From: Hominisplanchenecus murintestinalis
GTDB taxonomy: Bacteria > Bacillota > Clostridia > Lachnospirales > Lachnospiraceae
Reading direction: 5' to 3'
NCBI GenBank assembly: GCA_004793585.1
Contig: SRZB01000002.1
Coordinates: 1-64,000 of the forward strand
Length of the DNA: 64,000 bases
Shown: in pieces, positions 37,537 through 46,679 of the stretch
Position numbering within the stretch: position 1 is the first letter of the stretch
Layout of the letters: every line of letters starts with the position of its first letter
Made by a program: the position numbers and the translations under genes
The notes under the pieces: model-generated
The model's input: the letters and a program-made list of their open reading frames with translations, nothing else
The model's database searches: none
What the model was told of the DNA's origin: nothing

Positions 37537-37565
37537 TTGCATTTTTCGGAAAGTCATGGTAAAAT
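37537..37565 (+). promoter_or_regulatory. promoter of rplS with structured leader
   Basis: TTGCAT (37537-37542) and TAAAAT (37560-37565) are 17 bp apart, with TGG giving an extended -10. The leader of about 75 nt to the ATG at 37646 contains AGAAGGA pairing imperfectly with TCCTCT and an outer CAGC/GCTG, which may be an L19-type autoregulatory leader. That assignment is tentative. Confidence 0.7.
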
Positions 37566-37645
37566 AAACAGCGTTGTGAGAAGGAGATGGTCCTCTGTTA
37601 CAGAAAGCTGTATTAAGAACATCCGAAAATATAAGGAGGAACACA

Positions 37646-37996
37646 ATGAACGAAATTATCAGAAACATTGAAGCTGCTCAGATGAAAGCAGAAGTACCGC
37701 AGTTCCGTGTAGGTGATACGGTAAAGGTATATGCAAAGATTAAAGAGGGAAACCGTGAGCGTGTACAGATTTTTGAAGGAACTGTACTGAAAAAGCAGGG
37801 CGGAAGCAGCGTCAGGGCAACCTTTACAGTAAGGAAAAATTCAAACGGTATTGGCGTAGAAAAAACCTGGCCGATTCACTCTCCGAATGTAGAGAAAGTG
37901 GAAGTTGTCAGAAGAGGTAAGGTAAGACGTGCAAAACTGACTTATCTGAGAGGACGCGTTGGTAAGAGAGCCAAGGTTAAAGAATTAGTAAAATAA
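37646..37996 (+). CDS. rplS: 50S ribosomal protein L19
   Basis: A 116-residue protein located at the 30S-50S interface. It begins [12 protein letters not shown] and contains [20 protein letters not shown] and the C-terminal [19 protein letters not shown], both standard for L19. AAGGAGG lies 7 nt before the ATG. It is set apart from trmD by its own promoter and ends at a strong terminator. Confidence 0.97.
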   Translation: MNEIIRNIEAAQMKAEVPQFRVGDTVKVYAKIKEGNRERVQIFEGTVLKKQGGSSVRATFTVRKNSNGIGVEKTWPIHSPNVEKVEVVRRGKVRRAKLTYLRGRVGKRAKVKELVK

Positions 37997-38004
37997 AAAT
38001 GGAC

Positions 38005-38041
38005 CAGGGACAAGTACTTTCGCAGTAGTTGTCCCTGTTTT
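38005..38041 (+). terminator. rho-independent terminator after rplS
   Basis: CAGGGACAA and TTGTCCCTG pair perfectly and the stem extends through GTACT/AGTAG with one mismatch, followed by TTTT. Confidence 0.9.
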
Positions 38042-38071
38042 CTACTAAGGTGGCATTTTGAGGTAGAAGAT

Positions 38072-38641
38072 ATGCGCAGAGTACGGAGAAGGCGGCAACG
38101 CAAGGAAATAGAGAAAAAGAGTGCAATCAAAGCAGTACTGGGATGGATTTTCCAGATTTTTGTCGTAGTTCTGATTGCTTATGTGGTTGTGTTTTTCTTT
38201 GGGCAGACCAGAACAAATGTGGGACAGTCCATGAATCCCACGCTGGCCGGTGGTGATACGGTTCTTTTGAATGAACTTTCGTATAAATTAAAAAGTCCCG
38301 CAAGAGGCGATGTGATAGCCTTTAAGGTAAATGGCAGCAATAGTTCTTATATCCGGCGGGTGATCGGGCTTCCGGGAGAAACGGTGCAGATAAAAGATGG
38401 AGCCATCTATATCAACGATGAAAAGTATGAGGAAGACGAAAGTATTATGCCCATAAGGAATGCAGGGATAGCAGAAAAAAAGATTACATTGAATTCTTCT
38501 GAATATTTTGTTTTGAGTGATAATCGGGACAGCAGCGAGGACAGCCGTTTTGTAGATGTGGGGAATGTGAGTTTATCAGACATTGAAGGGAAAGTCTGGT
38601 GTGTTATATCTCCCATGTCGCATTTTGGATTAGTGGATTAG
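38072..38641 (+). CDS. lepB: signal peptidase I (first copy)
   Basis: Membrane-bound Ser/Lys protease that removes signal peptides. The 189-residue protein has a basic N-terminus, one membrane span (about 24-45), the catalytic Ser in VGQSMNPTL and the Lys in SSYIRRVIGLPGETVQ with its neighbouring basic residues. SDNRDSSEDSR is the conserved C-terminal box. A second copy lies 940 nt downstream on the other side of rbgA. Confidence 0.93.
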   Translation: MRRVRRRRQRKEIEKKSAIKAVLGWIFQIFVVVLIAYVVVFFFGQTRTNVGQSMNPTLAGGDTVLLNELSYKLKSPARGDVIAFKVNGSNSSYIRRVIGLPGETVQIKDGAIYINDEKYEEDESIMPIRNAGIAEKKITLNSSEYFVLSDNRDSSEDSRFVDVGNVSLSDIEGKVWCVISPMSHFGLVD

Positions 38642-38663
38642 TATACGGAAAGGATTTTACAGA

Positions 38664-39503
38664 ATGAATTATCAATGGTATCCCGGACATATGACAAAAG
38701 CAAAACGCATGATGCAGGAGGACATCAAGCTAATTGATCTGGTGATTGAGCTGGTGGATGCCAGGGTGCCTTTATCCAGCAGAAATCCTGATATTGATGA
38801 GCTGGGAAAAAATAAGGCGCGGCTGATTCTGCTGAATAAAGCAGACTTAGCCTCTGATGAATGCAATGCGCTATGGATGGCTTATTTTAAAACAAAAGGA
38901 TATTTTACGGTCAAAGTCAATTCCAGAAATGGCTCGGGAATCAAAGCTGTAGAAGGCGCAATACAGGAAGCGTGCAAAGAAAAGATAGAACGGGACAGGC
39001 GCAGGGGGATAAAAAACCGTCCTGTGCGGGCGATGGTTGTAGGTATACCAAATGTGGGAAAATCTACGTTCATCAATACTTTTGCCGGGAAAGCCTGTGC
39101 GAAAACAGGTAATAAGCCCGGCGTTACAAAAGGAAAGCAGTGGATTCGCCTGAATAAAAATACGGAGCTGCTGGATACACCGGGAATCTTATGGCCGAAA
39201 TTTGAGGATCAGACAGTAGGACTGCATCTTGCAATGATAGGCTCCATCAGGGACGAGATTTTGAATGTGGATGAATTAGCCCTGGAACTAATAAAATTTT
39301 TGAAGGAACATTATCAAGGATGCCTGGAAGAGAGATATGGCTGCAGCGAATCGGGAGATGTCGTTTCTGTCTTGGGCGAGATTGCAGAGAGCAGAGCCGG
39401 ACGTTTAAAGGGGAATGAACTGGACTACACCAAAGCTGCTGCAATCTTAATAGATGATTTCCGGATCGGGCGGCTTGGAAAAATTACGCTCGAATTTCCG
39501 TAA
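38664..39503 (+). CDS. rbgA: ribosome biogenesis GTPase YlqF/RbgA
   Basis: A circularly permuted GTPase needed for late 50S assembly. G4 (NKAD) comes before G1 (GIPNVGKSTFIN), and G3 is DTPG. The N-terminal YQWYPGHMTKAKRMM is characteristic, and a C-terminal helical domain follows. The length of 279 residues is normal. It is flanked by the two signal peptidase genes. Confidence 0.96.
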   Translation: MNYQWYPGHMTKAKRMMQEDIKLIDLVIELVDARVPLSSRNPDIDELGKNKARLILLNKADLASDECNALWMAYFKTKGYFTVKVNSRNGSGIKAVEGAIQEACKEKIERDRRRGIKNRPVRAMVVGIPNVGKSTFINTFAGKACAKTGNKPGVTKGKQWIRLNKNTELLDTPGILWPKFEDQTVGLHLAMIGSIRDEILNVDELALELIKFLKEHYQGCLEERYGCSESGDVVSVLGEIAESRAGRLKGNELDYTKAAAILIDDFRIGRLGKITLEFP

Positions 39504-39581
39504 CAGTTTTGCTTAGAGTTAAGTATTAAAAGAATTTGGGGAAAATGAGTATAAATAATAAAGTAAAAGAAAGGATGGACT

Positions 39582-40160
39582 ATGGGTACAGGGGAGAAAG
39601 AAGAAAAAACAGGAGAGCGGACGGCAAAGAATATGGTGAAAGAAGTATTGAGCATGGCGTTATATATTGCCGTTGTATTGTGTATTACCTTTTTGGTAGT
39701 GAGATATGTAGGACAGAGGACACAGGTGGACGGCCATTCCATGGAAAATACGCTCTTTGACGGGGATAATTTAATTGTAGATAAGATCTCCTACCGTTTT
39801 ACAGATCCTAAACGGTTCGATATTATTGTGTTTCCTTATCATTATAAAGAGGATACATACTATATAAAAAGAATTATCGGGCTTCCGGGAGAAACTGTCC
39901 AGATTCGGGACGGGGAAATTTATATTGACGGGGCAATTCTGGAAGAAGATTATGGAAAAGAAACGATGCTGACCAGCGGACGGGCAGCAGATCAGATACA
40001 GTTAGGCGAAGACGAATATTTTGTTTTAGGCGATAACAGGAACCACAGCGAGGATAGCCGTTTTGATGATGTGGGAAATATTGAGCGTTCGGAAATTATC
40101 GGACGGGCATTTATACGAATCTGGCCGTTTGAACGCTTTGGCCTGTTGAAACATCAATAA
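39582..40160 (+). CDS. lepB: signal peptidase I (second copy)
   Basis: A 192-residue type I signal peptidase. A charged N-terminus (GTGEKEEKTGER) leads into a membrane span (about 24-46). The catalytic Ser is in VDGHSMENTLFDG and the Lys in TYYIKRIIGLPGETVQ. GDNRNHSEDSR is the C-terminal box. Both copies keep their catalytic residues and so are probably active with different preferences. GAAAGGA precedes the ATG. rnhB begins 8 nt later. Confidence 0.93.
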   Translation: MGTGEKEEKTGERTAKNMVKEVLSMALYIAVVLCITFLVVRYVGQRTQVDGHSMENTLFDGDNLIVDKISYRFTDPKRFDIIVFPYHYKEDTYYIKRIIGLPGETVQIRDGEIYIDGAILEEDYGKETMLTSGRAADQIQLGEDEYFVLGDNRNHSEDSRFDDVGNIERSEIIGRAFIRIWPFERFGLLKHQ

Positions 40161-40168
40161 GGAGATAC

Positions 40169-40927
40169 ATGGAAAAAAAGATTTCGGAAATTAAACACGA
40201 ATTTGCATCAGCCGGAACAGAAGAGCTTTGGGGACTGTTCGCACTTTATGCGGAAGATTCCAGGGCCGGGGTTTCCGGCTTGATTAAACAATACAAAAAA
40301 AAGCTGGAAAAACTGGAAAAAGAGAAAGAACGTCTCTGGAAGATGAAGGAATATGAGCGTCAGTACAGATATATGGGGTATGTGTGCGGAATTGACGAAG
40401 CGGGCCGCGGACCGCTGGCCGGTCCGGTAGTGGCAGGAGCAGTAATCCTGCCGGAAGACTGTGAGATTCTGTGGCTTAATGATTCCAAGCAGCTCAGCGA
40501 AAAAAAGAGAGAAGTACTTTATGACGAAATTATGGAAAAAGCGGTTGCAGCAGAAGTGGGTATCGTGGAATCGGGGAAAATTGATGAGATAAATATCCTC
40601 CAGGCTACCTATGAAGCGATGCGTCAGGCAGTGAACAAGCTGTCCGTCCGTCCGCAGGTTCTGCTGAATGATGCAGTAACAATTCCGGGGCTGGATATCC
40701 AGCAAATTCCTATTATAAAGGGAGATGCAAAAAGTCTTTCCATAGCGGCTGCCAGTGTAATTGCGAAAGTCACCAGGGACAGGCTGATGAAAAAATATGA
40801 TGAATCTATGCCGGAATATGGATTTGCATCCCATAAAGGTTACGGTTCTGCCGCTCACATTGAAGCGATTAAAAAATATGGTCCTTCTCCTATCCATAGA
40901 CAATCCTTTATTTCAAATTTTTTATAA
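40169..40927 (+). CDS. rnhB: ribonuclease HII
   Basis: Removes ribonucleotides from DNA-RNA hybrids. The catalytic core starts at CGIDEAGRGPLAGPVVAGAV, giving the DE pair, and further acidic residues are in LNDAVTI and AKVTRD. About 70 residues precede the core, with a basic helical section, an N-terminal extension that is common in Firmicutes RNase HII. It lies 18 nt before the YraN gene, its usual partner. Confidence 0.95.
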   Translation: MEKKISEIKHEFASAGTEELWGLFALYAEDSRAGVSGLIKQYKKKLEKLEKEKERLWKMKEYERQYRYMGYVCGIDEAGRGPLAGPVVAGAVILPEDCEILWLNDSKQLSEKKREVLYDEIMEKAVAAEVGIVESGKIDEINILQATYEAMRQAVNKLSVRPQVLLNDAVTIPGLDIQQIPIIKGDAKSLSIAAASVIAKVTRDRLMKKYDESMPEYGFASHKGYGSAAHIEAIKKYGPSPIHRQSFISNFL

Positions 40928-40945
40928 CAGGAAAAGGACGATTGT

Positions 40946-41287
40946 ATGAACAGAAGAAAAGTCGGGGCAGAATATGAACGCTATGCGGCGCACTTTCTGG
41001 AAAAGCAGGGATATCAGATTATAGAATACAATTACTGCTGCAGGCTGGGAGAAATCGATATCGTTGCCAGGGATGGGAGATACCTGGTGTTTGTAGAAGT
41101 GAAATACCGTTCTGATAGTACCCAAGGCTATGCGCTGGAGGCAGTGGACGCCCGGAAACAGACGGTTATCCGTAAAGTGGCCCAGTATTATCTTCTGGCG
41201 CGCCATTTGCCGCCGGAAACGCCCTGCAGATTTGACGCAGTGGGAATTACGGGAAAGGATACCGTGCTGGTGAAGGATGGATTCTAG
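40946..41287 (+). CDS. YraN family (UPF0102) endonuclease-like protein
   Basis: A 113-residue protein with a restriction-endonuclease-like fold: GAEYERYAAHFLEKQGYQII, then GEIDIVARDG and FVEVKYRSD give the D-ExK active-site pattern. Its role is unknown, although the adjacent rnhB and the fold suggest processing of DNA or RNA hybrids. Confidence 0.88.
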   Translation: MNRRKVGAEYERYAAHFLEKQGYQIIEYNYCCRLGEIDIVARDGRYLVFVEVKYRSDSTQGYALEAVDARKQTVIRKVAQYYLLARHLPPETPCRFDAVGITGKDTVLVKDGF

Positions 41288-41334
41288 GAAACCGGCGTAA
41301 AGCAAAAAGAGCGGTAAATAGCTGGAGGGAAAAC

Positions 41335-42189
41335 ATGGAGCTGAAAAGAAAAGGAAAACAGGAAGTCATTCAGATACGAAATGCGGGAACCGTTCCGTTC
41401 CTGGCATACCCAATGCTGGACGCGCCGGGAGTGGCGGTTCATGGATTTTCTACTCGTTTGGGCGGCGTGAGCCGGGAGCATTTATCCAGTATGAACCTGG
41501 GATTCGGAAGAGGGGACGCAGAGGAACATGTATACGAAAATTTCAGGAGAATTGGCGAATCTATCGGTGTTTCATCAGAGGATATGGTGCTTTCCCAGCA
41601 AACACATACCACAAACGTACAGGTTGTAAAAGAGGCAGACCGGGGCAGGGGGATCACAAAGCCTCTGGGATGGACGGATGTGGATGGACTGGTCACAGAT
41701 GTACCGGGGCTGGTGTTGGTGACTTTTTATGCGGACTGTGTGCCTTTGTTTTTCCTTGATCCGGTAAAACATGCTGTGGGTTTGTCACATTCGGGCTGGA
41801 GAGGAACCGTAGGGAAAATAGGAAAAGTGACTGTTGAGACAATGGTTCGGGAGTATGGGAGCCGTCCGGAGGATATCCTGGCGGCAGTAGGGCCGTCTAT
41901 CTGCCAGGACTGCTATGAGGTAAGTGCGGATGTGATAGAAGCATTTCAGAAGCAGTATGGGAAAAAACAGTGGGATTCTTTGTTTTATAAAAAAGAAAAT
42001 GGAAAATACCAGTTGAATCTTTGGCGTGCGAATGAGCTGGTATTTCTGGAATCCGGTATTTTGCCGGAACATATCAGTGTTACGGATGTATGTACCTGCT
42101 GTAACCCGGAAATCCTGTATTCCCACAGGGCATCAAAAGGGATGCGGGGGAATCTGGCTGCATTTCTGGGATTGCGGAAAAACGGCTGA
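41335..42189 (+). CDS. pgeF: peptidoglycan editing factor PgeF (YfiH/DUF152)
   Basis: A 284-residue protein of the YfiH multicopper-oxidase-like family. PgeF homologues remove wrongly placed amino acids from muropeptide precursors, and others act on purine nucleosides. Zinc-site motifs are VLSQQTHTTNV, YADCVPLFF, LSHSGWRGTVG and the terminal CTCCNPEILYSHR. It ends at a bidirectional terminator shared with prs. Confidence 0.88.
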   Translation: MELKRKGKQEVIQIRNAGTVPFLAYPMLDAPGVAVHGFSTRLGGVSREHLSSMNLGFGRGDAEEHVYENFRRIGESIGVSSEDMVLSQQTHTTNVQVVKEADRGRGITKPLGWTDVDGLVTDVPGLVLVTFYADCVPLFFLDPVKHAVGLSHSGWRGTVGKIGKVTVETMVREYGSRPEDILAAVGPSICQDCYEVSADVIEAFQKQYGKKQWDSLFYKKENGKYQLNLWRANELVFLESGILPEHISVTDVCTCCNPEILYSHRASKGMRGNLAAFLGLRKNG

Positions 42190-42190
42190 G

Positions 42191-42220
42191 AAAGGCCGGC
42201 GTGACGACGCCAGCCTTTTT
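42191..42220 (+). terminator. bidirectional terminator between pgeF and prs
   Basis: AAAGGC-C-GGCGT and ACGCC-A-GCCTTTTT form a stem with one mismatch around GACG. The T-run serves pgeF. On the other strand the AAA arm provides U residues for prs. Confidence 0.82.
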
Positions 42221-42221
42221 G

Positions 42222-43397
42222 TTATACATTTTGATTGTATTTTTGCAGAAGTTTGTGTATCTTTGCGGTAGTATCCTGTACCTGCCCGATGGAGATATCG
42301 TGATTCAGCGAATCAATGATACTGGCGAGGTACTTTGTCATGTCGGCCTCCTGGTAATAAGGACGCTCCAGCAGTTCCGGGCGGCGGTAGTGGAGATTGG
42401 TGGTTACTACTTTGGTAATATAGCCTTTTTCATAATATTCATCAAATTTCTCCATGCCATCTGTAAACAGGCCAAAGGTTGTACATACAAAAACGCGTTT
42501 TGCTTTGCGGTCTTTAAGCTGTTTTGCTACATCCAGCATACTTTCCCCAGAGGAAATCATATCGTCAATGATAATCACATCTTTGCCCTCTACGGATGAA
42601 CCCAGGAACTCATGCGCTACGATGGGGTTTTTACCGTTTACAATCGTAGAGTAGTCCCTGCGTTTATAAAACATACCCATGTCCACGCCAAGAATATTGG
42701 CAAAATATACGGCGCGTCCCATAGCTCCCTCATCAGGGCTTATCATCATCAAATGGTCATTGTCTATCCTGAAATCCGGTACTGAGTCAATCAGCGCTTT
42801 CAGGAACTGATACGTGGGCATGAACGAATCGAAGCCCTGGATAGGAATTGCATTCTGTACCCGGGGATCGTGGGCGTCAAAGGTGATGATGTTGGAGACC
42901 CCCATTTCCACCAGTTCCTGAAGAGCAAGGGCACAGTCCAGAGACTCTCTTTTGCTCCGTTTGTGCTGGCGTCCCTCATACATGAAAGGCATGATGACAT
43001 TGATGCGGTGTGCTTTTCCGTTTGCGGCGGAAATAATACGCTTCAAATCCTGATAGTGATTGTCCGGAGACATATGGTTAAGATGTCCGCTCACTGTGTA
43101 GGTTAAACTGTAATTGCATACGTCCACAAGGATAAATAAATCACAGCCCCGGACAGAATCCCGGATAACGCCTTTTGCCTCGCCGCTTCCAAAACGGGGG
43201 CAGGAGCAGTCCAGGAGATAATTATCTTCTAAATATCCCTTAAAAGCAATATCCTGAATATCGTGAGTCGGGGTTTTGTGGCGGTACTCCAGAAGATGCC
43301 GATGTACCTGCATCGCAAAGGGAAGGCTGCTCTCCAACGCAGCGATTTTTAAAGGTGCAACGGGAATTGCCTTATATAAGGACTCTAAGTTTGGCAT
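42222..43397 (-). CDS. prs: ribose-phosphate pyrophosphokinase (long form)
   Basis: Makes PRPP from ribose 5-phosphate and ATP for nucleotides, His and Trp. The 391-residue chain is longer than the usual ~315 and has an N-terminal extension, as seen in related clostridial proteins. The PRPP-binding motif DVIIIDDMISSGESMLD is at about residues 285-300, and SPDEGAMGRA is the metal/ATP region. The start at 43397 follows GGAGG; a start 42 nt upstream has no site. It is transcribed opposite to its neighbours from its own promoter. Confidence 0.9.
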   Translation of the reverse strand: MPNLESLYKAIPVAPLKIAALESSLPFAMQVHRHLLEYRHKTPTHDIQDIAFKGYLEDNYLLDCSCPRFGSGEAKGVIRDSVRGCDLFILVDVCNYSLTYTVSGHLNHMSPDNHYQDLKRIISAANGKAHRINVIMPFMYEGRQHKRSKRESLDCALALQELVEMGVSNIITFDAHDPRVQNAIPIQGFDSFMPTYQFLKALIDSVPDFRIDNDHLMMISPDEGAMGRAVYFANILGVDMGMFYKRRDYSTIVNGKNPIVAHEFLGSSVEGKDVIIIDDMISSGESMLDVAKQLKDRKAKRVFVCTTFGLFTDGMEKFDEYYEKGYITKVVTTNLHYRRPELLERPYYQEADMTKYLASIIDSLNHDISIGQVQDTTAKIHKLLQKYNQNV

Positions 43398-43444
43398 ACT
43401 AACCTCCAAAATAATATATGTTTCGACAAGATTTTTCAAATCTA

Positions 43445-43473
43445 GTTATATCATTTTGATAGAGGAGAGTCAA
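43445..43473 (-). promoter_or_regulatory. promoter of prs
   Basis: On the minus strand TTGACT (43473-43468) and TATAAC (43450-43445) are 17 bp apart, about 50 nt before the prs start. Confidence 0.7.
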
Positions 43474-43519
43474 GATGTTATTGCGTTACTGCTGCGTGAA
43501 GAGTAACATTAAGATTTCA

Positions 43520-43548
43520 TTGCAATTTTGCGAGTGATTTAGTATGAT
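43520..43548 (+). promoter_or_regulatory. promoter of der-plsY-gpsA
   Basis: TTGCAA (43520-43525) and TATGAT (43543-43548) are 17 bp apart, 27 nt before the der ATG. Confidence 0.68.
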
Positions 43549-43574
43549 AGGTGGGAATAGGAGGTTGGACAGAT

Positions 43575-44900
43575 ATGAGTAAACCGATTGTGGCCATTGT
43601 AGGAAGGCCGAATGTAGGAAAGTCCACGCTGTTTAACGCGCTGGCTGGGGAAAATATCTCCATTGTAAAAGATACGCCCGGGGTTACCAGGGACCGCATT
43701 TATGCGGATGTGGAATGGCTGAATATGACTTTTACGCTGATTGATACCGGGGGGATTGAGCCGGACACCAGCGATGTGATTCTGGCGCAGATGCGGGAGC
43801 AGGCGCAGATAGCCATAGATACTGCAGATGTGATTATTTTCATGACGGATGTCAGGCAGGGCCTGGTAGATTCTGATTCAAAAGTGGCAGATATGTTGCG
43901 GCGCTCCGGGAAGCCGGTCGTACTGGTGGTAAATAAAGTAGACAGCTTTGTGAAGATGATGGCTGACGTATATGAATTTTATAACCTTGGCATCGGCGAC
44001 CCGGTTCCGGTATCGGCAAATGCGAAACTTGGTATCGGTGATATGCTGGACATCGTAACAGAGCATTTCAATCAGGAAGAGTTTGAGGAAGAAGAGGATG
44101 ACAGGCCGAAGATTGCGATAGTAGGAAAGCCAAATGTGGGCAAATCTTCTATAATAAACAAGCTGATTGGGGAACAACGGGTGATTGTATCTGATATAGC
44201 AGGAACCACCAGGGACGCCATTGATACGGATATTGTGTGGGATGGCAAAGAGTATGTGTTTATCGATACGGCAGGTCTGAGACGTAAAAGCAAGATTAAG
44301 GAAGAACTGGAACGTTACAGTATTATCCGCACGGTGACGGCAGTGGACAGAGCAGACGTGGTAGTAGTAGTAATAGATGCTACGGAAGGTGTAACAGAGC
44401 AGGACGCCAAGATTGCAGGCATTGCTCATGAGAGAGGAAAAGGAATTATCGTTGCGGTAAATAAATGGGATGCTGTTGAAAAGGACGATAAGGCGATTTA
44501 CAGATATACAGAGAAAATCCGGATGACGCTTTCTTTCATACCGTATGCCGAAATTATGTTTATTTCGGCAGAAACAGGAAAAAGGCTGCCAAAGTTGTTT
44601 GAAAAAATCGATATGGTGCTGGCGAACCAGGCCATGCGGGTTCAGACAGGCGTGCTGAACGAAATCCTGACGGAAGCCGTGGCTTTGCAGCAGCCGCCTT
44701 CCGATAAGGGAAAACGGCTGAAGCTTTATTATATTACCCAGGTATCCGTAAAGCCTCCGACTTTTGTGATTTTTGTCAATGACAAGCAGTTGACACATTT
44801 TTCTTATACCAGATATCTGGAAAATAAGCTTCGGGACACCTTTGGGTTCCAGGGCACGCCCCTGCGATTTATTTATAGGGAAAGAAAAGAAAAGGAGTGA
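43575..44900 (+). CDS. der: ribosome-associated GTPase Der (EngA)
   Basis: A double-GTPase for 50S assembly. The first G domain has [12 protein letters not shown] and DTGGIEP, and the second has [12 protein letters not shown] (about residue 178), DTAGLRRK and NKWD. A C-terminal KH-like domain follows, ending in [20 protein letters not shown] lies 10 nt before the ATG at 43575. plsY begins 7 nt after the stop. Confidence 0.97.
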   Translation: MSKPIVAIVGRPNVGKSTLFNALAGENISIVKDTPGVTRDRIYADVEWLNMTFTLIDTGGIEPDTSDVILAQMREQAQIAIDTADVIIFMTDVRQGLVDSDSKVADMLRRSGKPVVLVVNKVDSFVKMMADVYEFYNLGIGDPVPVSANAKLGIGDMLDIVTEHFNQEEFEEEEDDRPKIAIVGKPNVGKSSIINKLIGEQRVIVSDIAGTTRDAIDTDIVWDGKEYVFIDTAGLRRKSKIKEELERYSIIRTVTAVDRADVVVVVIDATEGVTEQDAKIAGIAHERGKGIIVAVNKWDAVEKDDKAIYRYTEKIRMTLSFIPYAEIMFISAETGKRLPKLFEKIDMVLANQAMRVQTGVLNEILTEAVALQQPPSDKGKRLKLYYITQVSVKPPTFVIFVNDKQLTHFSYTRYLENKLRDTFGFQGTPLRFIYRERKEKE

Positions 44901-44907
44901 TCCGGCT

Positions 44908-45567
44908 ATGGTAAGATTAATCTGTCTGGCGATAGGATATGCATTTGGGCTGTTCCAGACCAGTTATATTTATGGAAAGCTGCACGGAATTGATATCCGC
45001 GAGCATGGAAGCGGAAACGCAGGGAGCACAAATATGCTGCGTACTTTGGGACTAAAAGCGGGGCTGCTTACGTTTGCAGGCGACTGTATGAAATGTATCC
45101 TGGCGGTAGCGCTTGTCCGTATTCTGTTTGCAGGAAGCTATGGGGACATGCTTCCGCTGCTGGCTTTTTATGCGGCGGCGGGAACAATTCTTGGGCACAA
45201 TTTCCCGTTTTATCTGGGGTTTCGGGGCGGGAAAGGAATCGCGGCTACGGCCGGGCTGGTGCTTTCTTTTAACTGGATTATGGCCATATTAGGAATTATT
45301 ACATTTTTTACCACGTTTTTTGTAACGCATCTGGTATCTTTGGGCTCTCTTCTGGTGTATGTAGGTATTATGATTGAACTGGTGGCGCTGGGGCAGAGCG
45401 GATATTTTGGCATGAGCCAGATGCACCTGAATGAGCTTTACGCGGTGGGGCTTGTATTGGCAGTGATGGCTTTCTGGAAGCACCGCGAAAATATTAAAAG
45501 ACTGCTGGGAGGGACGGAGCGGAAAACATATCTGTCCTCAAAACAGAAAGAATCGGAGGGAAAATAA
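44908..45567 (+). CDS. plsY: glycerol-3-phosphate acyltransferase PlsY
   Basis: Transfers an acyl group from acyl phosphate (made by PlsX) to glycerol 3-phosphate at the membrane. The 219-residue protein has about five membrane spans and the motifs REHGSGNAGSTNMLR, GHNFPFYLGFRGGKGIAAT and a later SLGSL region, all of which line the active site. AAGGAG lies 10 nt before the ATG at 44908. gpsA, which makes its acceptor, starts 2 nt after the stop. Confidence 0.95.
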   Translation: MVRLICLAIGYAFGLFQTSYIYGKLHGIDIREHGSGNAGSTNMLRTLGLKAGLLTFAGDCMKCILAVALVRILFAGSYGDMLPLLAFYAAAGTILGHNFPFYLGFRGGKGIAATAGLVLSFNWIMAILGIITFFTTFFVTHLVSLGSLLVYVGIMIELVALGQSGYFGMSQMHLNELYAVGLVLAVMAFWKHRENIKRLLGGTERKTYLSSKQKESEGK

Positions 45568-45569
45568 CT

Positions 45570-46580
45570 ATGGCAAAAATCGGAGTTATTGGAGCGGGCA
45601 GTTGGGGAACGGCCCTGGCGCTTCTGATGCATAATAATGGGCATCAGGTAACCATCTGGTCTATCATTGGCGCAGAAGTAGAAATGCTGCGGACAAAACG
45701 GCAGCATGAGACAAAGCTTCCGGGAGTCCTCCTTCCGGAAGCGATTGAAATAACCGGAAATCTGGAAGAAGCAATGTCTGGCAAAGATGTGCTGATTCTG
45801 GCGGTTCCCTCCCCGTTTACCAGAAGCACGGCATGTATGATGAAAGAATTTTTAAAAGCTAATCAGAAAATTGTAAACGTGGCGAAAGGAATTGAAGAAA
45901 ATACCCTTTATACGCTTTCTGATGTCATAGAGGAAGAGTTGCCCTGCGCTGATGTCGCCGTACTTTCCGGACCGAGCCACGCAGAAGAAGTAGGAAAGGG
46001 GCTGCCGACTACCTGTGTAGTAGGCGCACATACGAAGGAAACGGCAGAGTATCTTCAGAATCTCTTCATGAGCCCTGTGTTCCGGGTATATACCAGTCCG
46101 GACATGCTTGGTATTGAACTTGGCGGAGCATTGAAAAATGTGATTGCCCTCGCGGCGGGCACTGCCGATGGGCTGGGATACGGAGACAACACAAAAGCAG
46201 CGCTGATTACCCGTGGAATTGCAGAAATCGGCCGATTGGGTATTCAGATGGGCGCAAAGCTGGAAACATTCTGCGGTCTGACAGGCATTGGCGACCTGAT
46301 CGTTACCTGCGCCAGTGTTCACAGCCGGAACCGCAAGGCAGGATGGCTGATTGGGCAGGGATATACAATGCAGGAGGCTATGGACGAGGTTAAGATGGTT
46401 GTAGAGGGTGTGTATTCTGCGAAAGCGGCTATGGGGCTTGCCCAAAAGTATCAGGTAGAGCTGCCGATCATCAGCCAGGTCAATCAAGTGCTTTTTGAAG
46501 GCAAGAGCGCGGCAGAAGCAGTCAATGAGCTGATGCTCCGTGACAAAAAAATAGAACATTCTGAACTTCCTTGGGGTTGA
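45570..46580 (+). CDS. gpsA: NAD(P)-dependent glycerol-3-phosphate dehydrogenase
   Basis: Reduces dihydroxyacetone phosphate to glycerol 3-phosphate for phospholipid synthesis. The Rossmann motif KIGVIGAGSWGTALALL starts the 336-residue chain. The active site contains ELGGALKNVIALAAG with the catalytic lysine, and GLGYGDNTKAALITRG and LTGIGDLIVTC follow. It completes a phospholipid-precursor operon with plsY. Its stop overlaps the next promoter. Confidence 0.96.
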   Translation: MAKIGVIGAGSWGTALALLMHNNGHQVTIWSIIGAEVEMLRTKRQHETKLPGVLLPEAIEITGNLEEAMSGKDVLILAVPSPFTRSTACMMKEFLKANQKIVNVAKGIEENTLYTLSDVIEEELPCADVAVLSGPSHAEEVGKGLPTTCVVGAHTKETAEYLQNLFMSPVFRVYTSPDMLGIELGGALKNVIALAAGTADGLGYGDNTKAALITRGIAEIGRLGIQMGAKLETFCGLTGIGDLIVTCASVHSRNRKAGWLIGQGYTMQEAMDEVKMVVEGVYSAKAAMGLAQKYQVELPIISQVNQVLFEGKSAAEAVNELMLRDKKIEHSELPWG

Positions 46581-46605
46581 CCTTTTCTACAAAATGGTGT
46601 ATATT
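46577..46605 (+). promoter_or_regulatory. promoter of the ABC substrate-binding gene
   Basis: TTGACC (46577-46582) and TATATT (46600-46605) are 17 bp apart and overlap the gpsA stop. The following 74-nt leader has no T-box or other recognised structure. Confidence 0.72.
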
Positions 46606-46679
46606 AAGACACATGAGCCGTACTTTAGCGATTAAAAGCGTTAAACCGGCAAAGAAATAAAGGAAAAGAGGATAAGTTT

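Noticed and set aside
46606-46679. Possible T-box or riboswitch before the TrpX-type lipoprotein gene
   Set aside because: Only 74 nt separate the promoter from the start, there is no TGGNACC sequence and no terminator hairpin.
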